From contig CM069434.1 in assembly GCA_035610365.1 (NCBI GenBank), positions 102,536,806 through 102,600,805 of the forward strand: a stretch of 64,000 bases of DNA, read 5' to 3'. The notes beneath the pieces are model-generated. The model was not told the origin of the DNA, did no database searches, and saw only the letters and a list, made by a program, of their open reading frames with translations. A program made the translations under genes and the position numbers. Below are positions 11,004-19,109 of the stretch, piece after piece (position 1 is the first letter of the stretch; every line of letters begins with the position of its first letter). The DNA is from Aquatica leii. Lineage: Eukaryota; Arthropoda; Insecta; Coleoptera; Lampyridae.

Positions 11004-11686
11004 GTGGATTCGACTACGAAATTCGACACCGGAAATCAAACGAACACGCAAATGCAGACTACTTGTCACGTGCCCCATTATCCTGTGAAAATATTTCCGA
11101 AGACGAAGATTATCACATATTTAACATGGTTATTTCAAAGGTTACTTCTAGTACTGTCACATTTGACTCAATAAAAATGGAAACAGAAAATGACGAAGAA
11201 TTACGAAAATTAAAAATAGATTTGAGATTGGGCAACAACGACTCATCAGAATTCAGTCTCCATGATGATGTTCTATTTCGAGGCTCAAGAGTAGTAATTC
11301 CTAGCAGTTTACAAGCAGAAGTGTTAAAAGAGCTTCATTCAACTCATCAAGGCGTAGTCAGAATGAAAGCACTTTCTAGAAGGTACTGTTACTGGAAAAA
11401 TATTGACCGGGATATTGAATGCTTGGTAAAGTCGTGTAAACCCTGCGCTGACATAAAGAGTTCTCCTGAAAAAGTGCCTCTACATACATGGGAAATTCCA
11501 GATGAAAATTGGCAAAGAATTCACATGGACTATGCAGGACCATACCAAGGATACTTTTTCTTTCTAGTCATTGATGCAAAATCAAAATGGCCTGAAATTC
11601 TAGCGTCAAAAACTCCACCCACTTCAACCTCTACGATCAAAATGCTACAAGAAATTTTTAGCAGAAATGGACTGCACAAATTTTAG
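10994..11686 (+). CDS. gypsy-2 Pol continuation: RNase H end and integrase start
   Basis: After a frameshift the reading resumes at the RNase H end (FDYEIRHRKSNEHANADYLSR). It runs into the integrase HHCC domain (STHQGVVRMKAL...CKPCADIKSS) and the first core acidic residue (IHMDYAGPYQGYFFFLVIDAKSKWPE). A second frameshift occurs near 11680. Confidence 0.88.
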   Translation: MFLSGFDYEIRHRKSNEHANADYLSRAPLSCENISEDEDYHIFNMVISKVTSSTVTFDSIKMETENDEELRKLKIDLRLGNNDSSEFSLHDDVLFRGSRVVIPSSLQAEVLKELHSTHQGVVRMKALSRRYCYWKNIDRDIECLVKSCKPCADIKSSPEKVPLHTWEIPDENWQRIHMDYAGPYQGYFFFLVIDAKSKWPEILASKTPPTSTSTIKMLQEIFSRNGLHKF

Positions 11687-12525
11687 TGTCAGACAATGCA
11701 ACAATTTTCACATCAGCAGAATTCAAAGACTTCTGCTCAAGAAATGGAATTAGACAATCGTTTATAGCACCAGGTCACCCAGCCACAAATGGTCAGGCTG
11801 AAAGATATGTTCAAACACTAAAAAGAAAATTAAAGGCAATGTCTAACGAACCTGGAACCATTCATTCAAAGTTGTATGAAATCCTGCTACGTTACAGAGC
11901 AACACCGTTATCGAACGAAGATAAGTCTCCAGCAGAGCTTTTTATAGGTAGAAACCTAAGAACCAGACTCGATTTATTAAAAATGCAGCCTCTACATTGT
12001 GGTACAGAACAAACGCCTCAAATGAGTATAAATTTACGCCTGGGAGAGAGAGTTCAATCAAGAAATTACAGTTCATCAACAATATGGAAGTATTGTACAG
12101 TAGTAGAAAAACTAGGCCGTCTTCATTACCTTATAGAATTGGATAGTGGATATGTAATCAAAAGACACATAGATCAGCTAAGAAAAACAGAAGTTCCAAT
12201 CGAGAAGAAAAGAGTCAGTTTTGCAGACCAACCTTTAGATGAATTGACCCAGATGACGCCTCAGTCTCGCCATCAATTGGACAGTCAAAATTATAAAAGC
12301 TTAGCTCAACCAGTCACGATGACAACCGAGGTTCTGGAGAGATTACCTACACCGCCGGTAGCATTGCAACAAACCCAAGCCGACTTAGACTCAGAAGATC
12401 TTGAACTGATTGCTGAAACAAAAGATGTGTCAAATGATGGTAACAGCGAACATCTACAAAATTCTTCACCGATACTCCGTCGATCATCACGGAAGAAAAA
12501 ACAAGTAGAAAGATTAAACCTGTGA
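11686..12525 (+). CDS. gypsy-2 integrase core end and C-terminus
   Basis: It begins at the second acidic residue (SDNATIFTSAEFKDF) and includes the third (NGQAERYVQTLKRKL). The C-terminal part (YKHIDQLRKTE-like stretch near residue 165) and a basic end (LRRSSRKKKQVERLNL) follow. The break from the previous frame is a small indel. Confidence 0.88.
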   Translation: MSDNATIFTSAEFKDFCSRNGIRQSFIAPGHPATNGQAERYVQTLKRKLKAMSNEPGTIHSKLYEILLRYRATPLSNEDKSPAELFIGRNLRTRLDLLKMQPLHCGTEQTPQMSINLRLGERVQSRNYSSSTIWKYCTVVEKLGRLHYLIELDSGYVIKRHIDQLRKTEVPIEKKRVSFADQPLDELTQMTPQSRHQLDSQNYKSLAQPVTMTTEVLERLPTPPVALQQTQADLDSEDLELIAETKDVSNDGNSEHLQNSSPILRRSSRKKKQVERLNL

Positions 12526-12634
12526 AAACAAAACACTATTTTTTTTCTCTTTCTTTAAGTTTATTTTCAATGTTATTACATATAGTTATTCTTTTGTATT
12601 ATATCATATTTACATATATTACGCCTGGGAGAAT

Positions 12635-12819
12635 TGTCATGTATTTCATGTATTTTAAAGAAATGCGGCAACACTGGAATTAGATTATTAAGATGGCTGA
12701 AGTGAAGATAGAATGTTAAGTTTCGTTTAATAAAGTTAATCATGAATTGTAACAATCGGGGTCAATTTCTTCATATCCGAAACCCACCGTAAGTGCCCAA
12801 AAAGGGTAAAGACAGAAAA
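12635..12819 (+). repeat. gypsy-2 3' LTR
   Basis: Same as the 5' LTR except G for C at 12795. It is preceded by the purine-rich GGGAGAA just upstream. AGTAG follows at 12820-12824. Confidence 0.9.
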
Positions 12820-13170
12820 AGTAGCGTCGTGGATTGATTTCAATCATTTCATGCCTTTTATAGCTGTAATGATTTATACCGTTTTTCAATGAGATTGCAC
12901 AAATAAGAGTTTGTTTACTAAATTTGTATTTTTTATGATCATAAATAAGTACCTAAAAAGTACCTGAAATTTTAAGGTACATTTTTTTTGTACCTGTACC
13001 TGTACCTAGGTACGTTTGCCAAATCTGTACCTGAACCTGTACTTAGGTACTTTTAAATAAATGTACCTATACCTGTACCTAGGTACCAAAAATGAGTACC
13101 TGTCACAACACTGCCCATACTATAATAAAATATTGCTCTTCTTTAAGTTATTTAACGATACTATAACACA

Positions 13171-13351
13171 GGTGTTCAAGTGTTGATGTGTAGTGTAGTA
13201 TAGTAGCAACCAAGTAAAATAACGGGTCAGGAAAAGTCCATTGACTACTACTTTTATGGTCAAGGAAGTTGCCGCTATCGCCACGAGCCTTTGTATCGGT
13301 GTCGCATCTAGTTTCCTGTTCTGGGACAGAACAGTCTTAAGAAGGGGACAG
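13171..13351 (+). pseudogene. gypsy-M copy A: end of macro domain and degenerate CCCH finger
   Basis: The first bases give the macro-domain end (GVQVLMC). In another frame YYFYGQGSCRYRHEP follows, a CCCH-finger relic that has lost its first Cys (Tyr instead) and, relative to copy D, six internal residues. The stretch ends in the purine-rich tract AAGAAGGGGACAG at 13339-13351, immediately before the LTR. The macro-finger unit is therefore the last coding part of the retrotransposon. Confidence 0.6.
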
Positions 13352-13726
13352 TGAAACGTTCGCGAATTTGTTGTCGGGGTCTAGAATGTTCGCGAAAGGA
13401 TAGAAAATTTTCGAAAGATAGCGAAAATGTATAAAAACGGTACAAACGAATCATAAGTCAATTATTCGAAGTCGGCAGTGTAAAGAAGACTATGAAGTTT
13501 CAATAAATAAGTGATTAACGCGTGTGTTCGAGTTACATATAAATAACGTACGTACCTTTAATGTAAACAAGTGTTAGTTTTTTGATAAACAAAAGTGATT
13601 GTAATACATAAATTAGCGTAAGTGTTTTTCTTAAATGTCGTTAGATTTAATTAGTTCGTGTAGTTATAAACGTGTAAATATTTTGTGTATAAATAAATAA
13701 GTTTTAATATAATTCGTCCCGTTACA
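13352..13726 (+). repeat. gypsy-M copy A 3' LTR
   Basis: A 375-bp LTR running from TGAAACGTTCGCG to CGTTACA. It shares blocks with the LTRs at 33110-33519 and 62692-63111 (AATAAATAAGT.GTTAACGCGTGTG; TTAGATTTAATTAGTTCG; TTTTAGT..AAATAAAT). It follows a polypurine tract. Confidence 0.85.
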
Positions 13727-14060
13727 TTACACTTCATTCTCTATCTGGTGACAAAGAAGTATTAAAGTGCAAAGCCGTCATACGAAAATCTGTGGCCAGC
13801 ATTATGTAATATCAGAGAGAAATGGAAATTGGAGAACAGTTCAAAATATGTTGGAAGTCTTCCAAGGAACAGATATTTAAGTGCTCGTCTGCAGTTACCA
13901 TCTAAGGTCAGAAAAAGCCATTCACTGCTACTTTTATGCTCAAGGAAGTTGCCGAAATGGTGGGAGCTGCCGCTATCGCCACGACCCTTGAATCTAGGTC
14001 GTGTAGAGAAGAGAAAACGCCGTTTCACATACTACGCGAATGCAAAGTGCTAGATATTTA
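13727..14060 (+). pseudogene. gypsy-M copy D: macro-domain C-terminal half plus complete CCCH zinc finger
   Basis: YLVTKKY (13742) and NMLEVFQGTDI...VLVCSY (13842-13899) match the second half of an OARD1-like macro domain, with one frameshift and stops. In the same frame as VLVCSY, 12 residues later, is CYFYAQGSCRNGGSCRYRH (13926-13982), a perfect C-X7-C-X5-C-X3-H zinc finger of the type that binds RNA in other proteins. It lies directly after the copy A LTR, so copy A probably inserted into this older copy. Confidence 0.7.
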
Positions 14061-15140
14061 CATTTAGGGGCTAAGTATATAGAACCGAAAGTAATAGCAA
14101 ACGAGCCCATAAGTCTGACTCTGAAGCACAAGCTTAGATGTGCGAGCTAATAAAAACCTAACCCAAAGAATAATAAAATAGCACTTGACAGGGAATGTAC
14201 TGAGACCTCAACTAGAAAAGTGAGTATCAGGGAAGGAAGTACTATTTGAGTGATAATCTGAAATACTTACAGTATTACAAAATTGATAAATAAAAAAAAC
14301 TATCAGTGAGGGTATTTATTTGGTCAACGCTTAAGTAACAATTCATTGGAAAATATTGTAAATAAAATAAACAAATCTATTTAATAATATTATCAGAATT
14401 ATTCGTACAATATATAAAATGATGAGATTTCAATCAAGAAACGATGAGTATTGACAAACTCGAATTAATCCATCAAAGAATCAAGTTTTTTTTTTAAGTT
14501 TTTAAATTTAAATACATAAGAATAATATATTACATGACAAAAATAAATAATTCCTGTATGACTACATATCACAGATGAACATATAACATTTACCAGTAAA
14601 TTCGAAAACGATACAAACCGATGTAAAATTACTAAAATTAAAGATCACTAATATGTTAAAGCGTGCAGTTCAATAACTTTCTAAAGTAAATATTTAAAAT
14701 TTTATAAACCAGACAAGAAAACAATTCAAGTCCTCGTTAATTAAAAAACTAATTAGATCGTTATCATAAATTTTATCATGTTCACCTTTCTTTCCATAGA
14801 TTTTTACAATTTCACTAATATTCACATATAATTACGTAGAATTTAAGAAAGGCGAATAACATAAATAAATTTCTTATTTTGATTTCGTCCATTTTCAACA
14901 AGATTTTCTAATTAGATTAAATTTCTGATAGGAAAATAAAACTACGACTTCATGCATTTACATCATAACATACATATTAAAATTCTACCGACTAGACGAT
15001 GAAATACTTCCACCTAAACAACATTAGGCAAGATGACTATTATCTCTTAATATCCGTCAAAACAATATACAATTAATCCGACAAGCTTTAATACAGTGAC
15101 GAGTAAACATACGACTACACTAATCTCAATGTGTGCCCAT
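14061..15140. other. Non-coding stretch downstream of spire
   Basis: AT-rich with no protein-like frame. Part is likely the 3' UTR of the minus-strand spire gene. A T10 run at 14486-14495 could be the remains of a poly(A) tail on the minus strand, but no AATAAA lies at the expected distance and no flanking duplication was seen. Confidence 0.5.
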
Positions 15141-16109
15141 TTAAAATACGGAAGATAAATCCAGAGATAAATTTTGTAACGTTTTATTTCTAATAGCCGT
15201 TCTATTTGTACGCGCAGATTTAATTATTTGTTGTAGCATCATTTTACAATCGTGACAAACAACTAATTGTGATCCTTTGAGTTTATCCACAACGCCAGTT
15301 GCTTTTCCTACAGCAGCCGCTCTCGACTTAAACCGTTTCATTGTGCTGGAACTTGGACTTCGATCAGAAACACTGGTACTTTTACCATCTTCGTCGTTAT
15401 CAGGAGTAACTCGGTTGCTGCCACTATCACTGCGTCGATCATCATCAGGTGTGCCCAACAGACTGGGACTAAGTAATGCTACCGGAACTCCAGTAAAATG
15501 CTCCATCGGTACATTCATCTTTGAGTAACATCGAAAACAAACTGTCCGTTTACAAATGCAACACCTTTGCCCCCAGGGACCAAATATCCCAAAACGGGTT
15601 TTCAAGCATAAAAAGCAAACTTTTCGACATTCTACATCACTTCTAACTCTACCTTCGACGGGCAATGCTTCTAGTTCTGCTTTAGTCAGCACAGATCTAA
15701 TATGAACAATTTCTTCTAATGTTAAAGACAACCGATCTTCTAGAGACATTCCATCGGGCCAACATTTACCTCCGGCTAAATGGTCTTGTAAAGAAGATGT
15801 CATTTCAGGAGGTATTGAATCGGCTTCAGAACTATTACAAGACTGTCGGGAACCTGGTCTCGATTGAGGCACCGATTGACTTCCCCACGGTTGTTCAATA
15901 ACACCTAAAGTGTGACGTCGAGTTCTATAAAGATAATTAAAATCTCTTGTTGCCAAATCGTACGGTTCTAAAGTAGCTTCACCCAAAGGATTGCATTCTT
16001 CAAACCACAAATTTGACGTTTCGCAATAAGCAGAATTACTTGGAACGGGATCATCGTCATCATCGTCGTCATCGCAAAATTGGGAAAAATCGATTTTTAT
16101 CAGTGTCAT
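15141..16109 (-). CDS. spir: Spire homologue, C-terminal half (Spire box and FYVE-like zinc finger)
   Basis: The 322-residue part lies after the in-frame TGA. It begins with TLIKIDFSQF, the WH2-like peptide found in Spire before the C-terminal region, then an Asp run. The Spire box is MSLEDRLSLTLEEIVHIRSVLTKAELE (about 120-146). A FYVE-like zinc finger follows with CxxC pairs (CFLC, CCIC, CFRC, CHDC) and the turret motif FGIFGPWGQ; in Spire this finger targets membranes. The first ATG after the stop is residue 3 of this half, so it is unlikely to be a natural start. In Spire the Spire box recruits Rab/myosin V partners. Confidence 0.88.
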   Translation of the reverse strand: MTLIKIDFSQFCDDDDDDDDPVPSNSAYCETSNLWFEECNPLGEATLEPYDLATRDFNYLYRTRRHTLGVIEQPWGSQSVPQSRPGSRQSCNSSEADSIPPEMTSSLQDHLAGGKCWPDGMSLEDRLSLTLEEIVHIRSVLTKAELEALPVEGRVRSDVECRKVCFLCLKTRFGIFGPWGQRCCICKRTVCFRCYSKMNVPMEHFTGVPVALLSPSLLGTPDDDRRSDSGSNRVTPDNDEDGKSTSVSDRSPSSSTMKRFKSRAAAVGKATGVVDKLKGSQLVVCHDCKMMLQQIIKSARTNRTAIRNKTLQNLSLDLSSVF

Positions 16110-16118
16110 GCTTGGTCA
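16110..16118 (-). other. In-frame TGA between the two Spire halves
   Basis: On the minus strand the order is ...GAC TGA CCA AGC ATG ACA CTG, all in one frame, so a single codon separates a 355-residue and a 322-residue half. TGA followed by C is the leakiest stop context known in insects. A C-to-T change in CGA (a CpG) would also create exactly this codon. Both readthrough and a nonsense mutation are possible. Confidence 0.85.
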
Positions 16119-17183
16119 GTCATCCTTTTGATCGATTTGTACAGGGCGTAACGATTTACCCTTCCTAATAGAATTCAAAAGTTGTTCGCGAGATGTAAGT
16201 GTTCGAATGTACGGAGGAAGTTTTCTATCAGACGCTTTTTTTAGTGGAGGCCTAGATCTAATAAAATCGAGTATGATAGTGTGAGCATCTTTAGTTACCT
16301 TAGATGGTATATCGCCGTCCACCATAATTTTACGTAAGTTATAGCGACATGAACGAATATCTTTCATTAAAATTTCGTATGGCGTTAATTCATATTCGAT
16401 AGGAGCCCTACTATATGGTACCTTCCTTAATTTAACGCCTTTTCGTAATTCACCAATGACTTGAACCCAAAATCGGGCCCAATCTGCAAATTGTAACTGA
16501 TCTAAATCGGAAGCCGAAGAATTATCTATTTTTAATCTTTTTGCAGCAACTTTTTCTAAAAATGTAGAAAGTTCGAGAGCTTCAGTAACTAACGCATGAA
16601 TTACTGCTTTGTAATGAGCTTCAACTTGAGGTTTTGTGAATATTATTAGACGTTTTTCACATCTACGTATAACTTGTCGTACGGTCTTACATTCGACAAC
16701 TTCTTCTTCTTCTTCTGAATCTTTTTCAATGCCTTCATCATCAGTTTCCTGATGTGGTTCTGGAATGTTTCGTTCTGAGATCATATCGAATATCAATTGT
16801 TCTAAATCTTGACTGATAGCTCTTTCTTGGCCATCGCTGCTGCCGTGGTCTAGAGCTTGGTATGTAATAAGACCTAAACCATGAACAAAATGCTGTTCAT
16901 CGACCAGTTTCTTACGTGAGCATCCGGCAATCTCGTTGTTCCTGTCCAGTAATGTATTAGGATGGATGTTGCCATCTGTTTGAAGAAAAACATGACTGAG
17001 TGTTAATAGAGAAAGATAATTATCTTGATTATTTGTTCCTATCAATGATTCGTAGAATTTGCAGCATTGATAGCAAAGAGCCCATGCATGTTCCTCGCGT
17101 ATTGGCGAATTAAACGAACATAAAATATCTTGTAGACACACACTTCCATCGGAATTTATTCTGCATTTTGCTGCTGACGACAT
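16116..17183 (-). CDS. spir: Spire homologue, N-terminal half (KIND and WH2 domains)
   Basis: The 355-residue part starts at ATG 17183. A KIND domain begins with CLQDILCSFNSPIREEHAWA and runs to about residue 200, broken by an acidic loop. In Spire this domain binds the formin tail. The conserved bridge FADWARFWVQVIGELRKGVKL leads to WH2 actin-binding repeats: LTPYEILMKDIR...YNLRK and REQLLNSIRKGKSLRPV. Spire nucleates actin filaments in vesicle transport and oogenesis. No introns interrupt the frame, whereas Spire genes in flies and vertebrates are split. It ends at a TGA that is in frame with the second half. Confidence 0.9.
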   Translation of the reverse strand: MSSAAKCRINSDGSVCLQDILCSFNSPIREEHAWALCYQCCKFYESLIGTNNQDNYLSLLTLSHVFLQTDGNIHPNTLLDRNNEIAGCSRKKLVDEQHFVHGLGLITYQALDHGSSDGQERAISQDLEQLIFDMISERNIPEPHQETDDEGIEKDSEEEEEVVECKTVRQVIRRCEKRLIIFTKPQVEAHYKAVIHALVTEALELSTFLEKVAAKRLKIDNSSASDLDQLQFADWARFWVQVIGELRKGVKLRKVPYSRAPIEYELTPYEILMKDIRSCRYNLRKIMVDGDIPSKVTKDAHTIILDFIRSRPPLKKASDRKLPPYIRTLTSREQLLNSIRKGKSLRPVQIDQKDD

Positions 17184-18600
17184 TTTTTATATAAAACTAT
17201 TGTATAGCACTACATTTAATTGAGAACAAACATATCATTTTTTTCTATTAACCTAAACAAAAAATCAATAGTACTAACCAGAGAGAAGATATACTTAGAG
17301 GGGAATCTCCTGTATATAAACTTGGAACACAGTTTATGGCGCCCTACAACGGTTGTGGGGAAAACAAATAGCGCGAATTTTAAACTTAATGTGTGGGTGT
17401 GGGTAGCACCCATTATTATTACAATGGTTTATTTTGAATGTTTTCTTGTTTTTGAAAGAATAGTTATGAAAATTTTCACTTTTTTATAATTATGCATTAA
17501 AAAAAGCGACTTATTTTATATAAAATTTTTTATTTGCACAAATACAATAAAAATAACTTCCAGTTTCATTCGAATCAACGCCGTGTGAATATTGTAACAA
17601 CTTTTCTTTAAAACAAATATGAAAACCTTCAGTTTTTAAATAGTAATAAACGTTAGAATCAAACACGTGTAAAAATAACTTGCATTATTTAGTCGATTTT
17701 ATTCGAGAAATGCAATTCAGCGTTTTTAGCCTTCAAGGTACGAAAAAGAGAAATAAAATTTGCTGTGTTTGTATTTTTTACCGATAATTATTACATAGTG
17801 GCCTCTAACGGTTGTGGGGAAAAGTTAAAACGTTATTCCTTTTCTCTCAATTGAAGTTACTCGTCTACAAATACTTTGTTTATGGTACTAACTTTGAATC
17901 TGACAGTTACCCCCACTAAAAACTAACGAATTGTTCAACTTCCAACGTTGCCACTAAAATCTGTCTTACATTAATATACACGATCTGTGACACGATGATA
18001 AAATTTTATGTAAAAAAAATGTAGGTTTTACACCAATATGAATTAAATTTGTTTGTTGATTGATTTTTCCAAGTGCGCTTAACTTTTTACGATTCTTAAG
18101 ACTCAAAATACTCAAAACGTTAAATAAACTAATTGGGCTATATCAGTCATTTTTTTATATAGGTAACGTGAGAAAACAATAAATAATATCTTGTGCTTAA
18201 TACGTTTTATCTTATTGTTAGTTTTAAATGAGCAACCCCTTATACATTAATACTAGTATTAATACTCACAAAAAATATTTTTATAGGAATATCCTAGAAC
18301 ATCTTTGTGTGGATGTCATATGAACATCCAAAGTTGTGACATCTGGACGTCTTATGGATGTACACTTAATATGGATATCTATGGTCACCGAAATGTCGAC
18401 AGTAAGATCGCTTCATTGGATGTTTTATGAAAGTTTTTGTGCTATATAAGACGTTAAATAAACGTAACGTAAAATTACAGTTTTATTTCACAGTCGTAAA
18501 AACTGTGTCTTAATTATTTTGTGTTACTATTCTTTTTTTATATCCATCATTTTTTATATTTAATTTCGATACCAAAATAGCATTTTGTTTTTGAGTTTTA
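17184..18600. other. Intergenic, with a 16-base direct repeat
   Basis: No gene recognised. AACGGTTGTGGGGAAA occurs at 17348-17363 and 17807-17822, each just after a short GC-rich stretch (TGGCGCCCTAC and AGTGGCCTCT). The interval upstream of the Spire start would hold its promoter if the gene is expressed, but no clear TATA or initiator can be assigned. Confidence 0.4.
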
Positions 18601-18639
18601 ACAAATAACCAAATTAAACTAAAAACTTATTTCATTACA

Positions 18640-18790
18640 AACAAAGTGTTAGTAGTTATGTACGCTACAAAGAGACTCTAATAACGTAAAAGTGATGTAA
18701 TAAATACGCGATCTGGATCAAGGAACTGATAAAACTCGAGCAACCATAAATGATCAATTACGTTAAACAAACGTAAATGTTATTACCAGT
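18640..18790. repeat. Copy of a dispersed inverted repeat (minus type)
   Basis: Blocks CTCTAATAACGTAAAAGTGATGTAATAAATACGCGATCT-like and ACGTTAAACAAACGTAAATGTTATT recur at 30120-30335. The reverse complement of the second block recurs at 27090-27145 and 29810-29875. Together they mark the ends of a repeat family. Confidence 0.5.
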
Positions 18791-19109
18791 GAGTCACGTT
18801 GCTAAGTTTGTGTTTATAGGCCAAATTACAGTTGCTTTGTCTTTAATATATTGATCCATAAAGTTTTTCAGTAAATTCTTTTTGGGTGTATAGTTATCTC
18901 GTTTGTATTTTCTTTCTATCGTAGAAGTTTTAATCCTGTTTCTATTAAGAATTAACATATTTTTGTTTTTATTTTTAGTAATAACATGTCGTCTTTCTTT
19001 ATTGTTCCTTATCATTTATCTAATCAGCACTAAAATCGGAAAGATTGGCAGACTGTACAAAACACAAGACTTTTTACATGCATCTTAAGCGTATTAGACC
19101 GTGTACGCT

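Larger units (their letters stand above)
7901..12819 (+). mobile_element. gypsy-2: Ty3/gypsy LTR retrotransposon, nearly intact
   Basis: It has two 185-bp LTRs differing at a single base by eye (8061 versus 12795) and a 5-bp duplication AGTAG (7896-7900 and 12820-12824). A single long gag-pol frame is followed by two further frames. Only two small frameshifts separate it from an intact pol. It lies inside hAT-1, so it is the youngest layer of this nest. Confidence 0.93.
6884..13113. mobile_element. hAT-1: hAT-like DNA transposon split by gypsy-2
   Basis: It starts CAGTGTTGGGATG and ends GTCACAACACTG (inverted CAGTGTTG). It is flanked by the 8-bp direct repeat CCCATACT at 6876-6883 and 13114-13121, the duplication length of hAT elements. 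Clusters of TACCTAGGTA palindromes fill both ends (6895-7040 and 12950-13100). After removal of gypsy-2 only about 1.3 kb of hAT sequence remains and no transposase is visible, so it is a non-autonomous derivative. Confidence 0.9.

Noticed and set aside
13352..14060. Two tandem gypsy-M elements sharing one LTR
   Set aside because: The sequence after the LTR is macro-domain coding, not a primer-binding site and gag, so nested insertion fits better.
15141..17183. Two independent genes on the minus strand
   Set aside because: They share one frame, are separated by one stop codon, and carry the N- and C-terminal domains of the same Spire protein in order.
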